A stretch of 59,312 bases of DNA from Scatosoma sp045660265 (GTDB taxonomy: Bacteria; Bacillota; Clostridia; Christensenellales; Borkfalkiaceae), in the NCBI GenBank assembly GCA_045660265.1, contig JAZRDM010000011.1, positions 1 to 59,312 on the forward strand. Reading direction: 5' to 3'. Positions 15,160-24,147 of this stretch are shown piece by piece; the stretch's first letter is position 1; each line of letters starts with the position of its first letter. A program made the position numbers and the translations under genes. The notes under the pieces were generated by a model. It was not told the DNA's origin. It ran no database searches and saw only the letters and a program-made list of their open reading frames with translations.

Positions 15160-16860
15160 ATGAAAGCAAACAAGCAAGTTAACAAAGGAAAACTTTGGTT
15201 ACATAAAGAGACGCGGCCTTACCGCGCCTCCATTATTCTTTTAACTTGTTTCACCGTAATTGCCACCTTATCTTCCTTGGCATTTGCTTATTTGGTAAGC
15301 TACGTAATCAATAGCGCGGACGAGGGGAACGCAAAAAGTCTTTGGATTTTTTCCGGCATTTTACTTGGGCTCGTGTTTTTAAAAATCCTTCTAAAAACCT
15401 TTGATAGTTATTATGCGGAAAAATTACGCGCAAGATTAACCGCAAATCTCCGTACTCGTACTTTTAAAAAGATTTTGTGTTCCGATTACGCAAAAATTTC
15501 CGCATACCACAGTGGGGATTTGGTAAACCGCCTTACAACGGATATCCACGAAGTTTCCGCCGATACGGTTGGGTTGATGCCCGCCTTGGTAGGAATGTCC
15601 GTACAATGTGTTGGCTCTATTATTGCGCTTTTAACAATAGAACCGCTTTTTACCGCAATTTACGTTGTTTGCGGCATCATATTCGCGGGCGTCGCCGTAC
15701 TTTTCCGCCGTCAAATTAAAAAACGTCAAAAAGAAGTGTTATGTGCCGATGGGGAACATCGTTCGTTTATGCAAGAAAGCCTCACTTCCGTTATGACGAT
15801 TAAGGCATACGGCGCAGAGGATAAAAGCGAAATAAAATGCTCGGAATTTGCACAAAAATATTACGATAAACGTATGCGTAGAAATTATGTGCGTTCGGGA
15901 ATGAACGGAATTTTTGCGCTTTTAAGCAACGCAGGTTTGATTTTTGCGGTAATTTGGTGTGGGGTTAGCATACTTTACGGCGGAAATAAAGACTTTGGGG
16001 CTATTTTATCCATTGTATTGTTATTAATGCAATTCCAACAACCTTTGGCGGGTTTTGCGTCCGTAATTCCTGCTTATTATTCAAGAATGGCCAGCGGGGA
16101 ACGCCTTGCGGAAATTGACGCACTGCCTTGCGAAGAAGTTTTACCCGAAACTCAAACCACCGTATCTTACGAACAATTACAATGTCTTATTCTTAACAAC
16201 GTTTCTTTTAGCTACGGACGCGAAACCGTTTTATCGAACGTTAACGCGGTAATCAATAAAGAGGATATCGTTTGTCTTTTAGGTGCTTCCGGGTCGGGCA
16301 AGAGTACATTATTTAAGCTTTTACTCAACATTTTCACGCCTACGGCAGGGGAACTTGCTTTGACGGATACGGTAGGAAATACATACCCATTATCCGCAAA
16401 AGAAAGAGGATTGTTCGCCTACGTACCGCAGGGGAACTTCCTATTCTCTGGCACAATATATGAAAATCTTACCTTTTTTTCAAACGAACAAAATGAAAAT
16501 GTTTTGAAAGAAAAGATTGCATTAGCATTAAAAACGGCTTGCGCGGAATTTGTTTATGACTTGCCCGAAGGTTTACAAACGCTTCTTTCCGAGCGTGGTG
16601 GCGGCTTATCGGAAGGGCAACTGCAACGTTTAGCCATTGCGCGCGCTATTCTTTCCAATCGGCCCATTTTATTGTTCGATGAAGCAACTTCCGCTTTGGA
16701 TAATGCTACGGAAGAACAGCTGTTAAAGAATATCAAATCGCTAACGGGGAAGACCTGTCTTATCGTTACACATCGTCCTGCTGCGCTTGCGATTGCCGAT
16801 AAAGTCTTTGCGTTTATGGATGGAAAATTACAAAATCAAAATAAAGACGAACTCCATTGA
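15160..16860 (+). CDS. ABC exporter (fused membrane and ATPase domains)
   Basis: A 566-residue half-transporter: six membrane helices in residues ~1-310, then an ATPase domain with Walker A GASGSGKST (about 375-383), Q-loop YVPQGNF, signature LSEGQLQR (about 482) and Walker B LLFDEATSALD (about 503). It has no C39 peptidase domain, so any cleavage must come from another protein, plausibly the upstream S26 peptidase. It ends the cassette; its stop codon lies inside a terminator hairpin shared with araC. Substrate inferred to be a modified peptide or lipoprotein; not proven. Confidence 0.88.
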   Translation: MKANKQVNKGKLWLHKETRPYRASIILLTCFTVIATLSSLAFAYLVSYVINSADEGNAKSLWIFSGILLGLVFLKILLKTFDSYYAEKLRARLTANLRTRTFKKILCSDYAKISAYHSGDLVNRLTTDIHEVSADTVGLMPALVGMSVQCVGSIIALLTIEPLFTAIYVVCGIIFAGVAVLFRRQIKKRQKEVLCADGEHRSFMQESLTSVMTIKAYGAEDKSEIKCSEFAQKYYDKRMRRNYVRSGMNGIFALLSNAGLIFAVIWCGVSILYGGNKDFGAILSIVLLLMQFQQPLAGFASVIPAYYSRMASGERLAEIDALPCEEVLPETQTTVSYEQLQCLILNNVSFSYGRETVLSNVNAVINKEDIVCLLGASGSGKSTLFKLLLNIFTPTAGELALTDTVGNTYPLSAKERGLFAYVPQGNFLFSGTIYENLTFFSNEQNENVLKEKIALALKTACAEFVYDLPEGLQTLLSERGGGLSEGQLQRLAIARAILSNRPILLFDEATSALDNATEEQLLKNIKSLTGKTCLIVTHRPAALAIADKVFAFMDGKLQNQNKDELH

Positions 16861-16875
16861 GTTCGTCTTTATTTT
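16838..16875. terminator. Perfect 17-bp bidirectional terminator overlapping both stop codons
   Basis: Left arm 16838-16854 and right arm 16859-16875 are perfectly complementary (begins AAAATAAAGACGAACTC) with a CATT loop. The TGA of the exporter (16858-16860) and the TAA of araC (16874-16876, minus strand) both fall in or at the edge of the hairpin. Confidence 0.93.
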
Positions 16876-17764
16876 ACTTAATGCTGTTGCGATATTCGCC
16901 GGGAGTCATACCGACGTATTTTTTAAAAACGGAAGTGAAGCTAGAAATAGAATCGAAGCAAAGCAGTTCACTTATATCCGCAAATCGATAATTTTTACGA
17001 ATAAGCTTCTTCGCTTCATCAATCTTCATTTTCATATACGTTTGATAGATACTGTTGCCTGTTTTAGCCTTAAAAAATGTGCATAAATGCGTCAAACCAT
17101 AGTGTAGAGCTTCCGTCAAATCATACAGCTGAAACTGCCCATATATTTTCGACGCCAAGAATTTATATATTTCATCTTCCAACTCGGAGGAATCGGCAAT
17201 TTTAGACACAAAAAAACCTTGAGAAGGTGTTGCCTTTTGTTGCGCAATTCTTAACATATATATAAGCAGCGTTTCCAGCGCGTTTTTAAGCACTTGCTCA
17301 CCGCCAAGATTAGGATTTTCTTTCAATTTTAAACCCATTAAGTGCGGATCGAATTCGGGCAGTTCAAACGTCTGCGATGCTTCCGCCATAATGTTTTGCA
17401 AAAGATAGCGATAATTTTCAGGAACTGAATATTTCTTTCCACGCAAAAAATCCATAGAAGGGGATTTTGTGGTAAAGGAAATAATAAAAAGGTTAGGTTC
17501 TTTATTCCCACTTTCCACGTAATGCGGTTGATTAGGCTGTATAAATAAAATTTCACCTTGCTTCAATTCAACTTTACGATCGCCAAGGCCAACAAATACA
17601 TTTTCCTTATCCGCATAGTTGATTTCCCAAAAATCGTGCTGTTCTTCGGGAAAAACGTAATTTTTTTCTAAAGCTTGATAGTGAATCGTAACAATTTTTT
17701 GCACATTTAATAAATTGGATATCTTGTGCATATAAAATTTTGTAGGTTTCGGTCGTGTTTGCAT
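16874..17764 (-). CDS. AraC family transcriptional regulator (cupin + HTH)
   Basis: A ~296-residue regulator. The N-terminal half is a cupin-like sensor (HDFWEINYADKENVFVGLG; GEILFIQPNQPHYVESG). The C-terminal ~100 residues form two HTH motifs (LTHLCTFFKAKTGNSIYQTYMKMKIDEA; FADISELLCFDSISSFTSVFKKYVGMTPGEYR). It is divergent from a sugar kinase-transporter-glycosidase locus and probably controls it in response to a sugar. Start choice: ATG 17764 coincides with the predicted transcription start, and no ribosome binding site is seen; ATG 17770 would lie before that start. So the mRNA is probably leaderless. Confidence 0.88.
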   Translation of the reverse strand: MQTRPKPTKFYMHKISNLLNVQKIVTIHYQALEKNYVFPEEQHDFWEINYADKENVFVGLGDRKVELKQGEILFIQPNQPHYVESGNKEPNLFIISFTTKSPSMDFLRGKKYSVPENYRYLLQNIMAEASQTFELPEFDPHLMGLKLKENPNLGGEQVLKNALETLLIYMLRIAQQKATPSQGFFVSKIADSSELEDEIYKFLASKIYGQFQLYDLTEALHYGLTHLCTFFKAKTGNSIYQTYMKMKIDEAKKLIRKNYRFADISELLCFDSISSFTSVFKKYVGMTPGEYRNSIK

Positions 17765-17770
17765 AATCAT

Positions 17771-17799
17771 AGTATAGCATAAAACTTTACGATTGTAAA
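17771..17799 (-). promoter_or_regulatory. Promoter of araC, predicting a leaderless mRNA
   Basis: Minus strand: TTTACA (17799-17794), a 17-base spacer and TATACT (17776-17771) with an extended-10 TG. The predicted +1 is 17764, the A of an in-frame ATG. Confidence 0.7.
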
Positions 17800-17854
17800 T
17801 ATTTCATACACACATTTTTCGAAAGAATTTCAAAAAAAGCGGAAATAATTTCTA

Positions 17855-17882
17855 TTGAATTTTTTAAAAACCCTGCTATAAT
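17855..17882 (+). promoter_or_regulatory. Promoter of the sugar kinase gene
   Basis: TTGAAT (17855-17860), a 16-base spacer and TATAAT (17877-17882) with an extended-10 TG. It is divergent from the araC promoter within 141 bp. Confidence 0.75.
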
Positions 17883-17911
17883 AATCGTACTCAACCTAAT
17901 TGGAGGAAATT

Positions 17912-18979
17912 ATGTCGGAATATATGAACACGTATAAATCTATCGCTGAACAGTTTTGCTTAATTGGTGACGTTTTGGATATCGCACCTTACGGCGAAGG
18001 GCACATCAATTTAACCTTACTTGTTACAACAAATAAAAAGCGTTATATTATGCAAAAAATGAATACGCGCGTATTCAACAATCCCGATAGCTTAATGGCA
18101 AATATTTGCGGGGTTACCGAACATTTGAAATCGCGTGGAATTGAAACGCTTAACGTAATTCCCACAAAGGACAATCAGCCCTTCTTAAAAGCGGAGGATT
18201 GCTATCGCGTATACGATTTTATCGAAAACACGGTTACCTATCAAAAGGTTACGGATAAGCAAGTCTTTAAAAATTCTGGTAAAGCTTTTGGTGAATTCCA
18301 AAATTATCTTGCTGAATTTGACGCTTCTAAATTAACGGAGACAATCCAACGTTTCCACGATACGCCCAAACGTTTTGCGGATTTTAAAGCGGCGTTGGCG
18401 GAAGATAAAATGGGTAGAGCAAAAGATTGCCAAGAAGAAATCAACTTTATTCTTTCCCACGAAAATACATACGGCATTGCAATGCAAGGCTTAAAGGACG
18501 GTTCCTTGCCTTTGCGCGTTACCCATAACGACACCAAACTTAATAATATCCTTATGGACGCGGAAACGGGGGAAGCGAGAGCTGTAATCGACTTGGATAC
18601 GATTATGCCCGGCTCGATGCTTTTCGACTTTGGCGATTCTATTCGTTTCGGCGCATCTACAGCAGCGGAAGACGAAAAGGATTTGGATAAAGTACATTTT
18701 GATATTACCCTTTTCCAAGCCTACGCCGAAGGATATTGCGGCGCTGTAAAAAACAGTATTACAGCTCGTGAAGCAGAATTATTGCCCTATGGCGCGTATC
18801 TTATGACCATTGAATGCGGTATGCGTTTCCTTGCCGATTATTTGGCAGGTGATACATATTTTGCGACCAAATATGCAGATCATAACCTTGTGCGCTGCCG
18901 TACGCAAATTCGTTTGGCTGGTGAAATGGAAGCACAATTTGCGGAAATGGGTAAAATTATTCAAGAAATCCTTAAATAA
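17912..18979 (+). CDS. NahK-like sugar 1-kinase (aminoglycoside phosphotransferase fold)
   Basis: A 355-residue kinase of the phosphotransferase-enzyme family. The catalytic loop is HNDTKLNN (about residues 204-211) and the metal-binding motif is VIDLDTIMPG (about 224-233), followed by DFGDSIRFGAS. This pattern fits N-acetylhexosamine 1-kinase (NahK) and related sugar-1-kinases, which phosphorylate GlcNAc or GalNAc at C1. I chose ATG 17912, preceded by TTGGAGG. It is adjacent to a terminator, then an MFS transporter and GH2 glycosidase, which suggests use of a hexosamine- or galactose-containing glycan. The exact substrate is not proven. Confidence 0.8.
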   Translation: MSEYMNTYKSIAEQFCLIGDVLDIAPYGEGHINLTLLVTTNKKRYIMQKMNTRVFNNPDSLMANICGVTEHLKSRGIETLNVIPTKDNQPFLKAEDCYRVYDFIENTVTYQKVTDKQVFKNSGKAFGEFQNYLAEFDASKLTETIQRFHDTPKRFADFKAALAEDKMGRAKDCQEEINFILSHENTYGIAMQGLKDGSLPLRVTHNDTKLNNILMDAETGEARAVIDLDTIMPGSMLFDFGDSIRFGASTAAEDEKDLDKVHFDITLFQAYAEGYCGAVKNSITAREAELLPYGAYLMTIECGMRFLADYLAGDTYFATKYADHNLVRCRTQIRLAGEMEAQFAEMGKIIQEILK

Positions 18980-18991
18980 TCTATATATGGT

Positions 18992-19026
18992 AAACACCTC
19001 CAAATTTCACGGAGGTGTTTTTCTTT
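18992..19026 (+). terminator. Terminator after the sugar kinase gene
   Basis: AAACACCTCC (18992-19001) pairs with GGAGGTGTTT (19011-19020), followed by TTCTTT. Confidence 0.85.
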
Positions 19027-19033
19027 GAAACCC

Positions 19034-19062
19034 TTGCAAGCATAATAATTTTATGTTATAAT
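19034..19062 (+). promoter_or_regulatory. Promoter of the MFS-GH2 unit
   Basis: TTGCAA (19034-19039), a 17-base spacer and TATAAT (19057-19062) with an extended-10 TG. The MFS start ATG at 19091 follows AGAGGAG. Confidence 0.75.
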
Positions 19063-19090
19063 ATAAGCAATTACAAATAGAGGAGCTACT

Positions 19091-20454
19091 ATGACAAATT
19101 TAAAATTTGAAAAACGGAATTGGTTGATTTTAATTATTTTCGGTTTAATAGGGCAAATTGCTTGGTCGGTTGAAAATATGTATTTCAACCTTTTCGTCTT
19201 TGATACGATTGCCCCGAATTTGGACGCTATCACGTTAATGGTACAGCTTTCTGGTGTTGTTGCAACTTTGACAACCCTCATTGCCGGTGTTCTTTCGGAT
19301 AAGATAGGGAATAGACGGCGTTTTATGTCTTTCGGCTATTTAATTTGGGGTATAACGGTATCTTTATTTGGATTTATTAGCGTAGAAAACGCGCAATCTT
19401 TATTTAATATACCACAAACGCAAGCAATCACGCTTACTTTAACGGTGGTAATTGTAGGGGATTGCGTAATGACCATCTTTGGCTCTACTGCAAACGACGC
19501 CGCTTTTAACGCTTGGGTTACCGACAATACCCACGAAAGCTATCGCGGTAAAGTGGAAGGAGTGCTTTCCGTATTGCCATTAGCCGCTATGTTAATCGTT
19601 GCTGGCGGCTTTGGGATTTTGGTGGAATTGCTCACTTATAAAATTCTCTTTCTTGTGTTGGGGCTTGTGATTAGCATTTGTGGGGCATTGGGTATTTTCT
19701 TAATCAAAGATAGTCCAAATCTTGAAAGACAAGGAACGCTTAAAGACATTGTTTACGGATTTAAACCTAGCGTAATCAAAAATAACCCGTCTTTTTACGT
19801 CGTGCTTTTGATTATTGGCGTATACGGCATTGCCTGCCAAATTTTTATGCCTTATCTGATTATTTATATGACCACCTACTTACACTTCAACGTGGTGGAA
19901 TACAGCCTTGTTTTCGGCGCGGCTATCGTGTTGGGCGGCATAATTAACATTTTCTTAGGCGGGCTTACCGATAAGTGTAATAAAGCTAAACTACTTTATA
20001 TTGCAGCCGCAGTCTTTGCCACAGGCTTACTGGGTATGTATTTTGGTAGGTTTAATCATAAAATCGCAACAATTATCGTATTTGGAATTGCGGGATTTGT
20101 TATGATTACGGGTTATATTCTCATTTCAGCTCTTTGCGGTGCGCTAATTCGTGACAATACACCACAAAACGACGCAGGCAAATTGCAGGGGATACGTATG
20201 ATTTTTAGCGTATTATTGCCTATGTTAATCTATTGCCTATGTTAATCGGCCCGCTTATCGGCAACGCAATTAACAAAGCTGCCAACATTCCTTTGCCGAA
20301 TTTAGATAGCGCAGACGTAATGACAACTTCCTACATTCCCGCACCAGAAATTTTCCTTGTTGCCGCAATTTGCGCGTGTTTCATTTTTGCGCTTATTCCT
20401 TTATTATTACATATCCATAAAAAAGCAAAGAAAGAGGAGGACGTATGCGATTAA
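19091..20454 (+). pseudogene. MFS sugar transporter, frameshifted by a 17-bp tandem duplication
   Basis: Two adjacent frames together encode one major-facilitator protein with about 12 membrane helices. The first frame runs 19091-20245 and is cut after RMIFSVLLPMLI; the second continues with GPLIGNAINKAANIPLPN to 20454. The break lies exactly in a perfect tandem duplication of 17 bp (20214-20230 and 20231-20247). Removing one copy restores LLPMLIGPLIG without any other change. So this is a recently broken gene, a phase-variable allele, or an assembly error. Its 3' end overlaps the GH2 gene start by 10 bases. Context implies uptake of the sugar or glycoside degraded by the GH2 enzyme. Confidence 0.88.
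20214..20247. repeat. 17-bp perfect tandem duplication in the MFS gene
   Basis: The unit TATTGCCTATGTTAATC occurs at 20214-20230 and again at 20231-20247. Because 17 is not a multiple of 3, it shifts the transporter frame. Confidence 0.97.
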
Positions 20455-22175
20455 AAACAAATTATGAGGTCGGTCTTATTCCTCATTCCGAACACCCACG
20501 TCCGCAAGCAAGGCGCAATTCTTGGCTTTGCTTAAACGGTGCTTGGGAATTTTATAAAACAGACGGCAATACCAAAAGCTACGAAGGGGAAATACTCGTT
20601 CCTTTTTCACCTGAAACGTTAAACAGCGGGATTGCGGAAGGGTTTGTGTTAAACCCTGGCGAAAAATTATATTACACAAAGAAGTTTGTTGTTGATGAAA
20701 ATTTGCTAAAAGGCATTACGTTGCTTCATTTTGACGCCGTAGACAGCGAATGTGAAGTGTTTGTCAACGGAACCCTTGTTGGAGGTCACGTAGGGGGATT
20801 TACGGCCTTTACAATCGACGTTAGCAATGCGTTAAAATTGGGACAAAATGAAATTTTGCTTGTTTGTCAAGATGAGGCAACCCGCAACAGTGGCGCACGC
20901 GGCAAACAAAGCGATGAGCGCGGCGGCATTTGGTATACGCCGCAAAGCGGAATTTGGCAATCTGTATGGTTGGAAAGTATGCCTCAAGAACGCATTGGCA
21001 ATTTTCGTATTATTCCCGACGCCGTCAATAATCGGGTGGATATTTTGCTTGACAATAATTTACCGACAGAAATCATTGTCTATAATGGTGAAAAAGAAAT
21101 TATCAAGGAGCAATTTCAAACAAAAATTACTCTTACATACGATTTTGAACTTTGGTCACCCGAAACCCCCAAATTATATGATTTTGTTTTAAAAAACAGT
21201 GCGGGGGACGAGGTTTATTCTTATTTCGGTGTGCGCAGTTTTGGAAAGGTTATCGATAAAAACGGAAAAGCGCGCTTGACCTTAAACGGAAAACCTTATT
21301 TCTTCAACGGCGTGCTCGACCAAGGTTATTGGTCGGACGGTATGTTGACTTATCCGTGCGACAAAGCGGCGGAAGACGAGCTTGCTCTCCTTAAAAATAT
21401 GGGCTTTAATACCGTGCGTAAACACATCAAAATCGAGCCGATGCGTTGGTATTATCACTGCGATAAACTTGGGCTGATTGTATGGCAAGATTTTGTAAAC
21501 GGTGGGGGCAGGTATGCGTTTACGCATATTGCAGCGTTTCCTTTCCTTGGCTTTAAGCACCGTGACAACGATTATAAGTATTTTGCGCGCGAAGACGAGG
21601 CTGGGCGCAAGGAATACGCGCAAGGCGTTGACGAGACGATTTCGCAATTGTGCAACTGTACCTGCATCGGTGTTTGGGTTCCTTTTAACGAAGGTTGGGG
21701 ACAGTTCGATTCGGCAATGTGGACGGAATACGTTAAGGGAATAGACTCTACTCGTATTATCGACTCCGTAAGCGGTTGGCACGACCAAGGCGTTGGAAAA
21801 ACTGAACTTTTAAGTTTGCACACTTATTATACGCCGTTACGCGTTCCAAAAGATGAACGCCCCGTTGTATTAAGCGAATTCGGTGGATATTCTATGAAAT
21901 GCGACGGACACGTCTTTGATGCAAATAAGGAATTTGGATATAAAAAATTTAAAAGCCAAGATGCATTGACGGCGGCGTTGAAAAAACTATATTTGCAAAA
22001 ACTTTTACCTTTAATAAAACGTGGGCTGTGCGGTTGTATTTATACGCAAGTATCCGACGTTGAAGAGGAAGTAAACGGATTAGTTACTTACGATAGAAAG
22101 GTGGTCAAAGTTTCTGTAGAAGATATGTCGGCGATCAACGCCGAAATCGCAAAAGAAGCGAATAAAATTATATAA
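20445..22175 (+). CDS. Glycoside hydrolase family 2 protein
   Basis: A 576-residue GH2 enzyme with the usual three-domain layout: jelly-roll sugar-binding domain (about 10-180, with GGIWYTPQSGIWQSVW), an Ig-like domain, and a TIM barrel from about 290. Predicted acid/base Asn-Glu is in VPFNEGWGQFD (about 414) and the nucleophile Glu in VLSEFGGY (about 477). Family members include beta-galactosidases, beta-glucuronidases and exo-beta-mannosidases; this short form without C-terminal domains could have any of these activities. There is no signal peptide, so it acts on imported glycosides. The start overlaps the MFS 3' end; ribosome binding site AGGAGG. Confidence 0.88.
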   Translation: MRLKTNYEVGLIPHSEHPRPQARRNSWLCLNGAWEFYKTDGNTKSYEGEILVPFSPETLNSGIAEGFVLNPGEKLYYTKKFVVDENLLKGITLLHFDAVDSECEVFVNGTLVGGHVGGFTAFTIDVSNALKLGQNEILLVCQDEATRNSGARGKQSDERGGIWYTPQSGIWQSVWLESMPQERIGNFRIIPDAVNNRVDILLDNNLPTEIIVYNGEKEIIKEQFQTKITLTYDFELWSPETPKLYDFVLKNSAGDEVYSYFGVRSFGKVIDKNGKARLTLNGKPYFFNGVLDQGYWSDGMLTYPCDKAAEDELALLKNMGFNTVRKHIKIEPMRWYYHCDKLGLIVWQDFVNGGGRYAFTHIAAFPFLGFKHRDNDYKYFAREDEAGRKEYAQGVDETISQLCNCTCIGVWVPFNEGWGQFDSAMWTEYVKGIDSTRIIDSVSGWHDQGVGKTELLSLHTYYTPLRVPKDERPVVLSEFGGYSMKCDGHVFDANKEFGYKKFKSQDALTAALKKLYLQKLLPLIKRGLCGCIYTQVSDVEEEVNGLVTYDRKVVKVSVEDMSAINAEIAKEANKII

Positions 22176-22181
22176 GACACG

Positions 22182-22219
22182 GGCAGGCGCACATTGAACG
22201 GCCTGCCTTTTTCTTTTTT
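22182..22219 (+). terminator. Terminator after GH2 gene
   Basis: GGCAGGC (22182-22188) pairs with GCCTGCC (22201-22207), followed by a T-rich tract. Confidence 0.85.
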
Positions 22220-22293
22220 CACTCATTTTTTATGGGAAATAGGTCTAAAATCCCCTTAAATGGGAATGATAATTATATTGTTTTGGAGGGGAT

Positions 22294-23754
22294 ATGGCGG
22301 AAATATTAATTATTGGCGGTGGAGTCGCTGGTTTATCGGCAGGCATCTACGCGCAATTAAACGGACATCACGCAACAATATGCGAAAGGCAGGCGGTGCC
22401 AGGCGGTAATTTAACGGGTTGGCAACGCGGGGAATATCACATTGATAACTGTATTCATTGGCTTACGGGCACAAATCCAAACACGGCATTATATAAAATG
22501 TGGACGGAGCTTGGCGCGCTTGGCGACGTGGACGTTTATCAGGCGGATAGTTTGTATACCTATGAGGAAGAGGGAGTCCGACTTTCTTTGTATTATGAAT
22601 TAGGCAATATCGAGAAAGAGCTGCTTGCGCACGCTCCCGAAGATGAAAAAGAAATTAAAAACCTAATTAAAGCGGTAAAATGCATACAAAAATTCAGGAA
22701 AATTACTGGGGATAAGGATAAAGGAAAGGCGTTTTGGCGGGAAATAATGAGTATTCCGCTTTTGTATAGATATTATAAAATGTCCACGGGCGAGCTTGCA
22801 GAACGTTTTCATAATACGCAAGTTCGGGGTTTTATTACCTCTATGTTAGGCAAGGATTTTGCTGCGCTTGCGCTTCTCATAGTATTTGCGACTTTCTGCG
22901 GTGGAAACGGTGGGATTCCTGCTGGAAGCTCGGTTGCGATGGCAAAGCGTATGACCGCACGCTTTTTAGAGCTGGGCGGCACGTTACTTTTAAATAGAGA
23001 AGCTGTACAAATAAGCGAAGGGGAAACGGGAACACAAATCGTAGAATTTAGCGACGGAGAAATGCTTACCGCGGATTACGTGGTTGTGACCACAGAGCCG
23101 AACGTTGCGTTTAAAAATTTATTAGGTAAGGATATGCCCAAACCGTTTTTAAAATGCTATCAAAACCCGAAAATGCTACGTTTTTCTAGTATTCATTGCG
23201 CATTTGCTTGTGCAACGGATAAATTGCCTTTTCGGGGCGATTTCATTTTTCGGTTACCCAAAAAAGAGCAAGCCGCGTTAAAATCGGAAAACCTAATTAT
23301 CCGTGAATTTTCCCACGAAAAGAGTTTTGCACCAAAAGGGGAAACAATCATTCAATCGCTTACTTTTTGCGACGAGCAAACCTGCCGCGAGTTTATCGAT
23401 ATGCGAAAAAACACGGTCAAATATCGCGCCAGAAAAGCAGAACTTGCAGAAAAAATCAAAGAGTTGATTATAAAAAAATTCCCCCAACTTAATGAAAAGT
23501 TGACTTGCGTTGACGTTTGGACACCAGCCACATATCATCGTTATACAAATGCGGAAATCGGTTCATATATGAGTTTTTTATTTCCGTCAAAAACTTTGCC
23601 TAAAAAACTAAATAATTTAGTCAAAGAGCGTCCTAGGGTAATCCTTGCGTCGCAATGGTTGCAAGCGCCAGGCGGCTTGCCAATTGCCGCACAAGTTGGG
23701 AAAGATGCAATTAAGCGAATTTTGCAAAAAGAAAAAAGAAGAAAAAGGGGATAG
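22294..23754 (+). CDS. FAD-dependent oxidoreductase, phytoene desaturase (CrtI)-like
   Basis: A 486-residue flavoprotein of the CrtI/COG1233 type. The dinucleotide fold starts at once (ILIIGGGVAGLSAGIYAQLNG) with the acidic strand end ICERQAVPGGNLTGW; the C-terminal FAD motif is QWLQAPGGLPIAAQVGKDA. A middle segment, FCGGNGGIPAGSS, is typical of the family. The substrate is unknown: no carotenoid genes are nearby. It is monogenic, with ribosome binding site GGAGGGG, and lies between the GH2 locus and the tRNA. The basic tail (KEKRRKRG) may aid membrane association. Confidence 0.82.
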   Translation: MAEILIIGGGVAGLSAGIYAQLNGHHATICERQAVPGGNLTGWQRGEYHIDNCIHWLTGTNPNTALYKMWTELGALGDVDVYQADSLYTYEEEGVRLSLYYELGNIEKELLAHAPEDEKEIKNLIKAVKCIQKFRKITGDKDKGKAFWREIMSIPLLYRYYKMSTGELAERFHNTQVRGFITSMLGKDFAALALLIVFATFCGGNGGIPAGSSVAMAKRMTARFLELGGTLLLNREAVQISEGETGTQIVEFSDGEMLTADYVVVTTEPNVAFKNLLGKDMPKPFLKCYQNPKMLRFSSIHCAFACATDKLPFRGDFIFRLPKKEQAALKSENLIIREFSHEKSFAPKGETIIQSLTFCDEQTCREFIDMRKNTVKYRARKAELAEKIKELIIKKFPQLNEKLTCVDVWTPATYHRYTNAEIGSYMSFLFPSKTLPKKLNNLVKERPRVILASQWLQAPGGLPIAAQVGKDAIKRILQKEKRRKRG

Positions 23755-23875
23755 TCTTCAATTTAATACGTTGTCTTTTTAGAAAGCAAAAAAAATATTA
23801 AAAAATATTAAAAAACTGCCGTTAAATTGCTTGCATTTTTTTATGAGATAGCTTATAATGAATAAGCTGTTGATT

Positions 23876-23961
23876 GCCGAAGTGGTGGAATGGCAGACGC
23901 GATGGACTCAAAATCCATTGTTGGAGACAACGTGTGGGTTCAAGTCCCACCTTCGGCACCA
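23876..23961 (+). tRNA. tRNA-Leu (anticodon CAA)
   Basis: Acceptor stem GCCGAAG (23876-23882) pairs with CTTCGGC (23951-23957), then A and an encoded CCA (23959-23961). The anticodon stem ATGGA/TCCAT encloses loop CTCAAAA, giving anticodon CAA. A long variable arm (TTGGAGACAACG region) and the TpsiC arm GTGGGTTCAAGTCCCAC identify a class II leucine tRNA. Confidence 0.97.
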
Positions 23962-23964
23962 AAA

Positions 23965-24000
23965 AACAAACCAACCTAACAAAGGTTGGTTTGTTTTTTT
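23965..24000 (+). terminator. Terminator after tRNA-Leu
   Basis: AAACAAACCAACCT pairs with AAGGTTGGTTTGTTT, followed by a T run. Confidence 0.9.
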
Positions 24001-24087
24001 ATATTCGTAATTTTGGTAGGACTTGAAAACGTTATAAATAATCCCTTCACAAAAATTGTATTCGCTGTATTTTTTTGTCAATAACTC

Positions 24088-24116
24088 TTGCGATTTTTTG
24101 CATTTCGTGGTACAAT
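24088..24116 (+). promoter_or_regulatory. Promoter of polA
   Basis: TTGCGA (24088-24093), a 17-base spacer and TACAAT (24111-24116). Confidence 0.6.
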
Positions 24117-24147
24117 AATAGTATTAAGAAAAGAGGGGTTTTCAATT

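Noticed and set aside
24088..24147. N-terminally extended DNA polymerase I
   Set aside because: The upstream ATG lies in the promoter; the ATG at 24148 has a ribosome binding site and matches the Pol I start.
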